Below, in pieces: positions 1 to 7,777 of a stretch of 64,000 nt of DNA. This stretch comes from Citrobacter sp. wls619. GTDB taxonomy: Bacteria > Pseudomonadota > Gammaproteobacteria > Enterobacterales > Enterobacteriaceae. Numbering within the stretch: position 1 is the first letter of the stretch; every line of letters begins with the position of its first letter. A program made the translations under genes and the position numbers. Location of the stretch: contig NZ_SZXJ01000103.1 of NCBI RefSeq assembly GCF_005281345.1, positions 62,001-126,000 of the forward strand, read 5' to 3'. Under the pieces are notes generated by a model. It did no database searches. It was not told the origin of the DNA and was given only the letters and a program-made list of their open reading frames with translations.

Positions 1-1256
1 TGCTGGTTTTTGGCATATCGCTGGCGGGAGGGATCGGCATCTTCACCCTCGTCTTCTTTACGCTACGGCGTATTCGCCAGCAGGTCGTGCGCCCGCTGAA
101 TAAGCTGGTGATGGCCAGCCAGCATATTGAACACGGTCGGTTTGATATCTCACCGCTGGATACACAACTCCCCAACGAACTGGGATTACTGGCGAAGACG
201 TTTAGCCAGATGTCGAGTGAGTTGCATAAGCTGTACCGCTCGCTGGAAGCCTCCGTCGCCGAGAAAACCCACGATCTCCACGAAGCCAATCGCCGCCTGG
301 AAGTGTTATATCAATGTTCCCAGGCACTGAATACCAGCCAGATTGACGTGTATTGCTTCCGCCATATTTTACAGATTGTCCGCGAACATGACGCCGCGTA
401 TTTCCTGGAGCTCACCGTCGGTGATAACTGGCGAATCAGCGAAGGAACGGCAAGCCCTGAACTGCCGATGCAGATCCTGCCCGTCACAATGCAAGATACG
501 GTTTACGGTGAACTGCACTGGCAAAGCCCGAATGTGAATGCTTCCACGCCACTGCTCAACAGCGTATCAACGATGCTCGGGCGCGGGCTGTACTTCAACC
601 AGGCGCAAAAGCACTTTCAGCAGTTGCTGCTAATGGAAGAGCGAGCAACCATCGCCCGCGAGCTGCACGACTCGCTGGCGCAGGTACTTTCTTATTTACG
701 TATTCAGCTTACGCTACTAAAACGCGCTATTCCGCAGGATAACGTTCCGGCGCAAAGCATCATGGCGGACTTCTCCCAGGCGCTGAATGATGCTTACCGC
801 CAACTGCGTGAGCTGCTTACCACCTTCCGCCTGACCTTACAGCAGGCCGATTTGCCTTCCGCCCTGCATGAAATGCTGGAAACGTTGCAAAATCAAACAT
901 CTGCTAAACTGACTCTCGATTGTCGGCTGCCAACACTGGCACTGGACGCGCAAATGCAGGTGCATCTGTTACAGATCGTCCGTGAAGCGGTGCTGAATGC
1001 CATTAAGCATGCCAATGCCAGCGAAATTGCGGTCAGTTGCGTGACCGCGCCGGATGGTAATCATACCGTTTATATCCGTGATAACGGTGTCGGCATCGGT
1101 GAGCCTCATGAGCCTACGGGGCACTACGGTCTGAATATCATGCGTGAGCGCGCAGAGAGGCTCAGCGGTACGTTGACCTTCTCGCAACCTTCCGGAGGAG
1201 GCACGCTGGTGAGCATCAGCTTTCGGTCGGCAGAGACCGACAGTCAGCTAACCTAA
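1..1256 (+). CDS. narQ: Nitrate/nitrite sensor histidine kinase NarQ, 3' part (5' end outside window)
   Basis: The reading frame is open from base 3, so only the last 417 of about 566 residues are present. NarQ is an inner-membrane sensor kinase that responds to nitrate and nitrite and phosphorylates NarL and NarP. Visible parts, in order: the second membrane segment (codons from base 3 to about 68), a HAMP region, a signalling helix, a HisKA_3 dimerisation box with the phospho-acceptor histidine in ARELHDS, and a HATPase domain with the G-box DNGVGIG followed by GLNIMRERAERL. The first in-frame start inside the window, GTG at 87, is internal and not the real start. The gene lies upstream of acrD on the same strand, the same neighbour as in E. 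coli. Family assignment is firm. Confidence 0.95.
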   Translation, partial: LVFGISLAGGIGIFTLVFFTLRRIRQQVVRPLNKLVMASQHIEHGRFDISPLDTQLPNELGLLAKTFSQMSSELHKLYRSLEASVAEKTHDLHEANRRLEVLYQCSQALNTSQIDVYCFRHILQIVREHDAAYFLELTVGDNWRISEGTASPELPMQILPVTMQDTVYGELHWQSPNVNASTPLLNSVSTMLGRGLYFNQAQKHFQQLLLMEERATIARELHDSLAQVLSYLRIQLTLLKRAIPQDNVPAQSIMADFSQALNDAYRQLRELLTTFRLTLQQADLPSALHEMLETLQNQTSAKLTLDCRLPTLALDAQMQVHLLQIVREAVLNAIKHANASEIAVSCVTAPDGNHTVYIRDNGVGIGEPHEPTGHYGLNIMRERAERLSGTLTFSQPSGGGTLVSISFRSAETDSQLT

Positions 1257-1352
1257 AGAACAGCAAAGCGTCGGAAAGCCTGAATTCAGGCCTGACGGCG
1301 TTGGCACAAAAGGTACGCTGTAAACGGGCATGATAATTTACATTATCTTCTT

Positions 1353-1370
1353 TTTTTCTCCACGTTTGCC
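1353..1370 (+). promoter_or_regulatory. Predicted BaeR binding site upstream of acrD
   Basis: The 18-mer TTTTTCTCCACGTTTGCC matches the published BaeR box (TTTTTCTCCATDATTGGC) at most positions, including the whole TTTTTCTCCA half. It lies about 70 bp before the acrD start codon. In E. coli and Salmonella, BaeSR activates acrD and mdtABC during envelope stress. Binding is inferred from the motif and its position. Confidence 0.75.
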
Positions 1371-1439
1371 CCGTACCTTGCCGCTACAGTAAGCAAGTCA
1401 TACGCATAAATATACGCAGAAACACGAGGTCCCCTTTTA

Positions 1440-4400
1440 ATGGCGAATTTTTTCATCGATCGCCCCATTTTTGCCTGGGTGTTAGCTATCCTGTTGTGCC
1501 TGACGGGAGCCCTGGCTATTTTTTCGCTGCCCGTTGAGCAATATCCCGACCTGGCACCGCCAAACGTGCGGGTTACCGCAAACTATCCAGGCGCATCTGC
1601 ACAAACCCTGGAAAACACGGTGACCCAGGTTATCGAGCAGAACATGACGGGTCTCGACAATCTGATGTATATGTCATCCCAAAGCAGCGGAACTGGTCAG
1701 GCGACGGTGACGCTTAGCTTCGTTGCCGGGACCGATCCTGATGAAGCTGTACAGCAGGTGCAAAACCAGCTGCAATCGGCGATGCGTAAACTGCCACAGG
1801 CGGTACAGGATCAGGGTGTTACGGTGCGAAAAACCGGGGATACCAATATTCTGACCATCGCTTTTGTGTCTACCGATGGCTCAATGGATAAGCAAGATAT
1901 TGCCGACTACGTGGCAAGTAATATTCAGGACCCGCTTAGCCGTATTAACGGTGTGGGGGATATTGATGCTTACGGTTCACAGTATTCCATGCGTATCTGG
2001 CTCGATCCGGCCAAACTTAACAGCTTCCAGATGACCGCCAAAGATGTGACTGACGCTATTGAGTCACAGAATGCGCAAATTGCGGTTGGGCAGCTTGGCG
2101 GTACGCCTTCGGTGGACAAACAGGCGCTGAACGCGACGATCAACGCGCAGTCGCTACTACAAACGCCGGAACAGTTCCGCGATATTACACTACGCGTTAA
2201 CCAGGACGGCTCGGAGGTCAGATTAGGCGATGTGGCAACGGTCGAAATGGGGGCCGAGAAGTACGACTACCTTAGCCGCTTTAATGGCAACCCGGCTTCC
2301 GGTCTGGGGGTAAAACTGGCCTCTGGCGCCAATGAAATGGCAACAGCGGAACTGGTCATCAACCGCCTCGATGAGCTGTCGCAGTATTTTCCGCACGGGC
2401 TGGAATACAAGGTGGCCTATGAAACCACCTCCTTCGTCAAAGCGTCGATTATCGATGTGGTGAAAACGCTGCTCGAAGCGATCGCGCTGGTTTTCCTTGT
2501 GATGTACCTGTTCCTGCAAAATTTCCGTGCCACGCTGATTCCCACCATCGCCGTTCCTATCGTTTTGATGGGTACCTTCTCCGTGCTTTACGCCTTTGGC
2601 TACAGCGTTAACACCTTAACAATGTTTGCGATGGTGCTGGCGATCGGCCTGCTGGTTGATGACGCTATCGTGGTGGTGGAAAACGTCGAGCGTATTATGA
2701 GTGAGGAAGGTCTCTCACCACGTGAAGCGACGCGAAAATCGATGGGGCAAATCCAGGGCGCGCTGGTCGGTATCGCCATGGTGCTGTCGGCGGTCTTTAT
2801 TCCAATGGCCTTCTTTGGCGGCACTACCGGGGCCATTTATCGCCAGTTCTCGATTACTATCGTCTCCGCGATGGTGCTGTCCGTTCTGGTGGCGATGATC
2901 CTCACCCCTGCCCTGTGCGCTACGCTACTTAAACCGCTGCATAAAGGTGAGCATCATGGTCAAACAGGCTTCTTCGGCTGGTTTAACCGCATGTTTAACC
3001 GCAACGCTGAGCGTTACGAAAAAGGCGTTGCTCGGATCCTGCATCGCAGCCTGCGCTGGATACTGATCTACGGACTGCTGCTTGGCGGGATGGTGTTCCT
3101 GTTCCTGCGCCTGCCAACGTCCTTCTTGCCGTTAGAAGACCGCGGGATGTTTACCACCTCGGTACAGTTGCCGAGCGGCTCCACGCAGCAGCAAACATTA
3201 AAAGTCGTTGAGGAAGTCGAGAAGTACTACTTCACCCACGAAAAAGACAACATTATGTCGGTCTTTTCCACGGTCGGTTCCGGCCCTGGCGGGAACGGTC
3301 AAAACGTGGCGCGTATGTTTGTCCGCTTAAAAGACTGGGATCAGCGCGACACCACTACCGGGACGTCTTTCGCCATTATCGAACGCGCGACCAAAGCCTT
3401 CAATAAGATTAAAGAAGCCCGCGTCTTCGCCAGTAGCCCTCCGGCCATCAGCGGTCTTGGTAGTTCCGCCGGTTTCGATATGGAATTACAGGACCACGCT
3501 GGTGCAGGCCATGACGCGTTAATGGCCGCACGCGACAAACTCATTGAGCTGGCCGGGAAAGACGCTTCACTGACCCGTGTTCGCCATAACGGTCTGGATG
3601 ACAGTCCGCAACTGCAAATTGATATTGATCAGCGTAAAGCTCAGGCGCTGGGCGTTTCCATTGACGACATCAACGACACATTACAGACGGCGTGGGGCTC
3701 CAGTTACGTAAACGACTTTATGGACAGGGGACGTGTGAAGAAGGTTTACGTCCAGGCTGCGGCAAAATACCGCATGCTCCCGGACGATATTAACCTGTGG
3801 TATGTGCGCAATAGCAGCGGCGGCATGGTGCCGTTCTCCGCATTTGCCACTTCGCGCTGGGAAACCGGTTCACCGCGTCTGGAGCGATATAACGGTTATT
3901 CTGCTGTTGAAATTGTCGGCGAAGCCGCACCCGGAGTCAGTACTGGTACGGCAATGGACGTGATGGAGTCGCTGGTTCGCCAGTTACCAACCGGATTTGG
4001 CCTTGAATGGACGGCGATGTCGTATCAGGAACGGTTATCGGGATCTCAGGCTCCTGCCCTGTACGCCATTTCGCTGTTGGTCGTGTTCCTGTGTCTGGCT
4101 GCGCTGTATGAGAGCTGGTCGGTACCGTTCTCCGTTATGCTAGTCGTACCGTTGGGGGTCATTGGCGCGCTGCTGGCGACCTGGATGCGCGGTCTGGAAA
4201 ACGACGTTTATTTCCAGGTTGGCTTATTAACAGTAATCGGGCTATCGGCGAAGAACGCGATACTGATTGTTGAATTCGCCAACGAGATGAACGAAAAAGG
4301 ACACGACCTGCTCGACGCTACGCTGCATGCGTGTCGCCAACGTTTACGTCCGATTCTCATGACATCGTTGGCGTTTATCTTCGGGGTACTGCCGATGACA

Positions 4401-4553
4401 ATCAGCAGCGGTGCTGGCTCCGGCGGTCAGCATGCGGTTGGGACCGGCGTAATGGGGGGGATGATTTCAGCCACCATTCTGGCGATTTTCTTCGTCCCGC
4501 TGTTCTTTGTGCTGGTGCGCAGACGCTTCCCGTTGAAGCCACGCCCAGAATAA
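1440..4553 (+). CDS. acrD: Aminoglycoside/multidrug efflux RND pump AcrD
   Basis: Inner-membrane proton-driven RND transporter that works with AcrA and TolC to export aminoglycosides, bile salts and other amphiphilic compounds. The product is 1037 residues, the full family length. It begins with an N-terminal membrane segment (about 10-30) after the typical [13 protein letters not shown] start. Two periplasmic porter/docking regions follow, then the transmembrane bundle with the proton-relay pair D407-D408 in [16 protein letters not shown]. The second half repeats this arrangement and ends in [15 protein letters not shown]. The RBS GAGGT precedes ATG 1440. It has its own promoter region with a BaeR box and is followed by a strong hairpin. 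It could be confused with AcrB or AcrF, but the narQ-acrD-ypfM-yffB-dapE context fixes AcrD. Confidence 0.96.
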   Translation: MANFFIDRPIFAWVLAILLCLTGALAIFSLPVEQYPDLAPPNVRVTANYPGASAQTLENTVTQVIEQNMTGLDNLMYMSSQSSGTGQATVTLSFVAGTDPDEAVQQVQNQLQSAMRKLPQAVQDQGVTVRKTGDTNILTIAFVSTDGSMDKQDIADYVASNIQDPLSRINGVGDIDAYGSQYSMRIWLDPAKLNSFQMTAKDVTDAIESQNAQIAVGQLGGTPSVDKQALNATINAQSLLQTPEQFRDITLRVNQDGSEVRLGDVATVEMGAEKYDYLSRFNGNPASGLGVKLASGANEMATAELVINRLDELSQYFPHGLEYKVAYETTSFVKASIIDVVKTLLEAIALVFLVMYLFLQNFRATLIPTIAVPIVLMGTFSVLYAFGYSVNTLTMFAMVLAIGLLVDDAIVVVENVERIMSEEGLSPREATRKSMGQIQGALVGIAMVLSAVFIPMAFFGGTTGAIYRQFSITIVSAMVLSVLVAMILTPALCATLLKPLHKGEHHGQTGFFGWFNRMFNRNAERYEKGVARILHRSLRWILIYGLLLGGMVFLFLRLPTSFLPLEDRGMFTTSVQLPSGSTQQQTLKVVEEVEKYYFTHEKDNIMSVFSTVGSGPGGNGQNVARMFVRLKDWDQRDTTTGTSFAIIERATKAFNKIKEARVFASSPPAISGLGSSAGFDMELQDHAGAGHDALMAARDKLIELAGKDASLTRVRHNGLDDSPQLQIDIDQRKAQALGVSIDDINDTLQTAWGSSYVNDFMDRGRVKKVYVQAAAKYRMLPDDINLWYVRNSSGGMVPFSAFATSRWETGSPRLERYNGYSAVEIVGEAAPGVSTGTAMDVMESLVRQLPTGFGLEWTAMSYQERLSGSQAPALYAISLLVVFLCLAALYESWSVPFSVMLVVPLGVIGALLATWMRGLENDVYFQVGLLTVIGLSAKNAILIVEFANEMNEKGHDLLDATLHACRQRLRPILMTSLAFIFGVLPMTISSGAGSGGQHAVGTGVMGGMISATILAIFFVPLFFVLVRRRFPLKPRPE

Positions 4554-4562
4554 TCGGGAACA

Positions 4563-4593
4563 AAAAAGGCGACTTACGATGAGTCGCCTTTTT
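4563..4593. terminator. Bidirectional intrinsic terminator between acrD and ypfM
   Basis: A 12-bp perfect stem, AAAAAGGCGACT pairing with AGTCGCCTTTTT, around a 7-nt loop. Both flanks are T/A runs, so it can end acrD transcripts on the plus strand and ypfM transcripts on the minus strand. Confidence 0.9.
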
Positions 4594-4627
4594 CATCCTT
4601 TTCAGGATATGAATTTCTTCCAGAAAA

Positions 4628-4687
4628 TTATTTACGAAGCATCACTTCGATAAAGTCTTTCCAGTTCCCCAGTTCACGTTCAATCAT
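4628..4687 (-). CDS. ypfM: Small protein YpfM, 19 residues
   Basis: The minus strand encodes MIERELGNWKDFIEVMLRK followed by TAA. This agrees with the 19-residue E. coli small protein YpfM in sequence (recalled) and position (between acrD and yffB, opposite strand). AGAGAGGT lies seven bases before the ATG and is a good ribosome binding site. The peptide is amphipathic, with a W-K-D-F-I-E-V-M-L core. No molecular function is established. It is too short for standard gene finders and easily missed. The acrD terminator hairpin lies just downstream and probably ends its transcript. Confidence 0.85.
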   Translation of the reverse strand: MIERELGNWKDFIEVMLRK

Positions 4688-5075
4688 AACGACCTCTCTT
4701 ATTATTATGGGCATTCTACGAAATCATCCTCATTAAAAGAAGATAATTTAACCGATGGTTGTGATTACATCCTCCAGTGCCTGGGGTCATGTCATCACTA
4801 TGCGCTATACCCATAAATTTTATGTGACTCACTGCAATATTTTGAAATATTCACACATAATCTACGACTTTGACAATTTTGATGGAAAAACAGACTGATG
4901 CAAACAGGCTAATTCTGAAATACCGATCGACGTGAAATTTTGGAACTTTCAGGAATCATTATTCACCGTTGTTCAACAATGTTATATTTTTCTATAACGA
5001 ATGAATGACAATATGTATTATCAGAAACGCGAGAATACAAGAATAAGTATTCAAAATACGTTAATAAGGATTCAC
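4688..5075. other. AT-rich intergenic region between ypfM and yffB with nested inverted repeats
   Basis: This region must hold the diverging promoters of ypfM and yffB. It contains a nested inverted repeat: TTATGTG (4820-4826) pairs with CACATAA (4854-4860), and inside it AATATTT (4836-4842) pairs with AAATATT (4845-4851). A second small hairpin, GTTATA/TATAAC, lies at 4981-4998. A TTGACA hexamer at 4870-4875 has no convincing -10 partner. No convincing gene is seen. Confidence 0.5.
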
Positions 5076-5450
5076 ATGATCACCCTCTACGGCATTAAGA
5101 ATTGCGATACAATTAAAAAGGCCCGACGCTGGCTGGAAACGCAGGGTATTGACTACCGCTTCCATGATTATCGTGTCGACGGTCTGGACAACGCGCTGTT
5201 ACAGTCCTTTATCAGCGAGTTAGGCTGGGAGGCGCTGCTCAATATGCGGGGAACCACCTGGCGCAAACTGGATGAAGCAACGCGTAATCAAATCACGGAT
5301 GCCACTGCTGCCGCCTCATTGATGATTGAAATGCCTGCAATTATCAAACGCCCATTGCTCTGCGCGCCGGGTAAGCCTATGCTGCTTGGTTTCAGTGAAT
5401 CCAGTTATACTCAATGGATTTCGGGCAGCGGGAAGGCAACCAGCGAATGA
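5076..5450 (+). CDS. yffB: ArsC/Spx-fold reductase-like protein YffB, with altered C-terminus
   Basis: Member of the ArsC/Spx thioredoxin-fold family, of uncertain substrate. In the E. coli relative an arsenate-reductase or glutathione-linked role has been suggested but not settled. The product is 124 residues and starts at [21 protein letters not shown]. The single N-terminal cysteine is in [11 protein letters not shown], and the family region KRPLL follows near residue 90. I chose ATG 5076 because AAGGA lies just before it. The longer in-frame start at 5001 adds 25 unconserved residues with no RBS. The last 13 codons or so, after SESSY, are inside an ERIC repeat, so the tail [13 protein letters not shown] differs from the E. 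coli end (SSYQQFFHEV, from memory). dapE follows in the same direction, as in E. coli. Confidence 0.9.
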   Translation: MITLYGIKNCDTIKKARRWLETQGIDYRFHDYRVDGLDNALLQSFISELGWEALLNMRGTTWRKLDEATRNQITDATAAASLMIEMPAIIKRPLLCAPGKPMLLGFSESSYTQWISGSGKATSE

Positions 5451-5531
5451 GTAACAGGAGCTTACTAAAGTAAGTGACTGGAGTGAGTGAATGCCATCGC
5501 CGCACATGCAGCTTGAAAGATGACGAGTATT
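5406..5531 (+). repeat. ERIC element, full length (about 126 bp)
   Basis: Matches the enterobacterial repetitive intergenic consensus from end to end: it starts TATACTCAATGGATTTCGGG, contains the core CAGGAGCTTACTAAAGTAAG and then TGACTGGAGTGAGTG, and continues with GCACATGCAGCTTGAAAGAT to GACGAGTAT. The central palindrome GCTTAC/GTAAG is intact. It covers the last 13 codons and stop of yffB and most of the yffB-dapE gap, so a yffB-dapE transcript would carry it as a hairpin. Confidence 0.9.
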
Positions 5532-5557
5532 TGCAGTTTTTTAATGAGGTATAGTCT

Positions 5558-6685
5558 ATGTCGTGCCCGGTTATTGAGCTGACACAGCAGCTTATTCGCC
5601 GCCCTTCCCTGAGCCCGGATGATGCCGGGTGCCAGGCGTTAATGATTGAACGTCTGCGTGCGGTAGGTTTTACCGTTGAGCGAATGGATTTTGGTGACAC
5701 ACAGAATTTTTGGGCATGGCGCGGAAAAGGTGAGACCCTGGCATTTGCCGGTCACACCGACGTAGTGCCCGCAGGCGATGTTGATCGGTGGATCAATCCG
5801 CCGTTTGAACCGACCATTCGCGACGGCATGCTGTTCGGGCGCGGTGCGGCCGATATGAAAGGTTCGCTGGCGGCAATGGTCGTAGCGGCAGAGCGATTTG
5901 TCGCCCAACATCCGAACCATCAAGGGCGTCTGGCATTTTTGATAACGTCTGACGAAGAAGCCAGCGCTAAAAACGGCACCGTGAAGGTCGTTGAAACGCT
6001 GATGGCGCGCAATGAGCGGCTGGATTATTGCCTGGTCGGTGAGCCGTCCAGCACCGAAATCGTCGGTGACGTAGTGAAAAATGGACGTCGTGGTTCCCTC
6101 ACCTGCAACCTGACTATTCATGGCGTACAGGGGCATGTGGCCTATCCGCATCTGGCTGATAACCCGGTGCACCGGGCCGCGCCAATGCTCAATGAGCTGG
6201 TGGCGATTGAGTGGGATCAGGGCAATGAGTTCTTCCCGGCAACCAGCATGCAGATTGCCAATATTCAGGCAGGCACGGGCAGCAACAACGTCATCCCCGG
6301 CGAACTGTTTATTCAGTTCAACTTCCGTTTCAGCACCGAATTAAATGACGAAATGATTAAGTCGCGGGTACTGGAACTGTTGGACAAGCACCAACTGCGT
6401 TACACAGTAGACTGGTGGCTTTCCGGCCAACCGTTCCTGACTGAACGCGGTAAACTGGTGGATGCAGTGGTGAACGCCATTGAGCACTATAATGAGATTA
6501 AACCGCAGTTACTGACGACAGGCGGGACATCCGACGGGCGCTTTATTGCCCGCATGGGGGCACAGGTGGTGGAACTTGGGCCGGTCAATGCCACCATTCA
6601 TAAAATAAATGAATGCGTCAATGCCGCCGACCTGCAGCTGCTTGCCCGTATGTATCAACGTATCATGGAACAACTCGTCGCCTGA
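5558..6685 (+). CDS. dapE: Succinyl-diaminopimelate desuccinylase DapE
   Basis: Cytoplasmic M20 zinc hydrolase that converts N-succinyl-LL-2,6-diaminopimelate to LL-diaminopimelate and succinate in lysine and peptidoglycan precursor synthesis. The product is 375 residues, the family length. Metal ligands and catalytic residues are visible: H and D in [11 protein letters not shown] (about 65-75), D in [10 protein letters not shown] (about 100), the catalytic E pair in TSDEEASA (about 134), and a late H in [16 protein letters not shown] precedes ATG 5558. ypfN follows 27 bases after the stop. dapA, for another step of the same pathway, lies 7 kb downstream on the other strand. Confidence 0.97.
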   Translation: MSCPVIELTQQLIRRPSLSPDDAGCQALMIERLRAVGFTVERMDFGDTQNFWAWRGKGETLAFAGHTDVVPAGDVDRWINPPFEPTIRDGMLFGRGAADMKGSLAAMVVAAERFVAQHPNHQGRLAFLITSDEEASAKNGTVKVVETLMARNERLDYCLVGEPSSTEIVGDVVKNGRRGSLTCNLTIHGVQGHVAYPHLADNPVHRAAPMLNELVAIEWDQGNEFFPATSMQIANIQAGTGSNNVIPGELFIQFNFRFSTELNDEMIKSRVLELLDKHQLRYTVDWWLSGQPFLTERGKLVDAVVNAIEHYNEIKPQLLTTGGTSDGRFIARMGAQVVELGPVNATIHKINECVNAADLQLLARMYQRIMEQLVA

Positions 6686-6712
6686 TGAGTGTTCCTGCAA
6701 GAGGAAATGAGC
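6675..6712 (+). promoter_or_regulatory. ypfN start site: RBS that decides the start codon
   Basis: GAGGA at 6701-6705 has seven-base spacing to ATG 6713 but only one base to the nearer in-frame ATG 6707. It therefore marks 6713 as the true start. It lies in the short gap after dapE. Confidence 0.7.
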
Positions 6713-6913
6713 ATGGACTGGCTGGCAAAATATTGGTGGATTTTAGTGCTGGTGTTTCTGGTGGGGGTACTGCTGAATGTGATCAAAGATCTTAAGCGTG
6801 TCGACCACAAGAAGTTTCTCGCCAATAAGCCGGAGCTTCCCCCGCATCGTGATTTTAACGATAAATGGGACGATGACGACGATTGGCCGAACAAGGATCA
6901 GCCGAAGAAATAA
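6713..6913 (+). CDS. ypfN: Small membrane protein YpfN (UPF0370), 66 residues
   Basis: A 66-residue protein of unknown function conserved in enterobacteria. Residues about 4-24 ([20 protein letters not shown]) form one membrane helix. A basic stretch and an acidic C-terminal tail ([17 protein letters not shown]) follow, suggesting single-pass inner-membrane anchoring. ATG 6713 was chosen over the in-frame ATG 6707 because GAGGA at 6701-6705 has proper spacing only to 6713, and the resulting length equals the E. coli protein. It directly follows dapE and is probably cotranscribed. Confidence 0.9.
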   Translation: MDWLAKYWWILVLVFLVGVLLNVIKDLKRVDHKKFLANKPELPPHRDFNDKWDDDDDWPNKDQPKK

Positions 6914-6916
6914 TTT

Positions 6917-7005
6917 GTAGGCCGGATACCACATCTTACGTTGCTATCCGGCACTATCACTGACTGTCATGCCGGATGGCGGCTTCGCCTTATCCGGCCT
7001 ACAGG
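6917..7005. repeat. BIME: two REP units after ypfN
   Basis: A decayed REP (GTAGGCCGGATACC to CTATCCGGCAC) is followed by an intact inverted REP (GCCGGATGGCGGCTTCGCCT to TATCCGGCCTAC). It sits between the convergent genes ypfN and ypfH, the usual place for REP elements, and probably protects or terminates both transcripts. Confidence 0.9.
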
Positions 7006-7704
7006 TTAAATCATCTCAATCACATCATCATCGTGAGGCTTACCACCGCTCAGCGCTTCATCAAAGTAGTGCTTCGGCACGGTAAAACGCAGATGGTCGA
7101 GCGCAAACTGCATGCTGTGTTCATCAATGGCGTGCCCCAGATTTTCGACGATATCCAGCGTCACATCCCCACCTGCACGAATTAACGCTTCCTGCGCAGC
7201 AACGGCATGAGATAACTCAATCACCCGATCTTCACCGCCGTGAATCAAATGCACCGTGGTGGAGGTGGTAGCCGCTTCCGGCAAGGTGGCGTAACGACCA
7301 TTAAAGGCGATGACCCGCGATGCCAGCCCCGGCTCCGCTTTGATACTCTCGAGTGACATAATCGCCCCCTGAGAAAAACCAATCAACGCGGTAGCCTGAG
7401 GTGACACACCACTCTGTTTCTGCCAATAGCGAACGGTTTCGATAAACACCGGCATGATGGCATCAATACGCGCCTGACGGTTCTCTTCCGTTACACCCTG
7501 AACAGAAAACCACTGACGCCCTCCGGCAGCGCCATAAGGCTCAGCGCCACCAATGCTGACAATCAGCGCGTCCGGAAACAGTGGTGCAAACCAGGAACCA
7601 ATTTCGCCCATGGCTACCGGATTATCGCCGACGCCATGAAACAGCAACAGCAACTGTTGAGCGGGTTTATCGGGGCTTTGAACAACAAAATGGTCATGTT
7701 TCAT
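7006..7704 (-). CDS. ypfH: Carboxylesterase-type alpha/beta hydrolase YpfH
   Basis: Cytoplasmic esterase of the phospholipase/carboxylesterase (DienelactoneHydrolase-like) group. The E. coli protein hydrolyses short acyl esters. The 232-residue product shows the fold: an oxyanion region (LLLFHGVGDNP, about 19-29), the nucleophile elbow GFSQG (about 109-113), an aspartate in HGGEDRVIE, and a late histidine in ENLGHAIDEHS. Start ATG 7704 follows AAGGAGAT. It lies downstream of tmcA on the same strand, 73 bases away. Physiological substrate unknown. Confidence 0.92.
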   Translation of the reverse strand: MKHDHFVVQSPDKPAQQLLLLFHGVGDNPVAMGEIGSWFAPLFPDALIVSIGGAEPYGAAGGRQWFSVQGVTEENRQARIDAIMPVFIETVRYWQKQSGVSPQATALIGFSQGAIMSLESIKAEPGLASRVIAFNGRYATLPEAATTSTTVHLIHGGEDRVIELSHAVAAQEALIRAGGDVTLDIVENLGHAIDEHSMQFALDHLRFTVPKHYFDEALSGGKPHDDDVIEMI

Positions 7705-7777
7705 GGCGATCTCCTTAACTGATGAGAATTATTCTACGCCGCTTAACCGCAATGACCATGCCAGGAAATTGAAGAAG

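Noticed and set aside
1261-1300. CCTGAATTCAGG dyad after narQ as a terminator
   Set aside because: The stem is imperfect outside the 12-bp core and no T-run follows on either strand, so termination is not supported.
4870-4875. TTGACA as a yffB -35 element
   Set aside because: No acceptable -10 hexamer lies 16-18 bases downstream.
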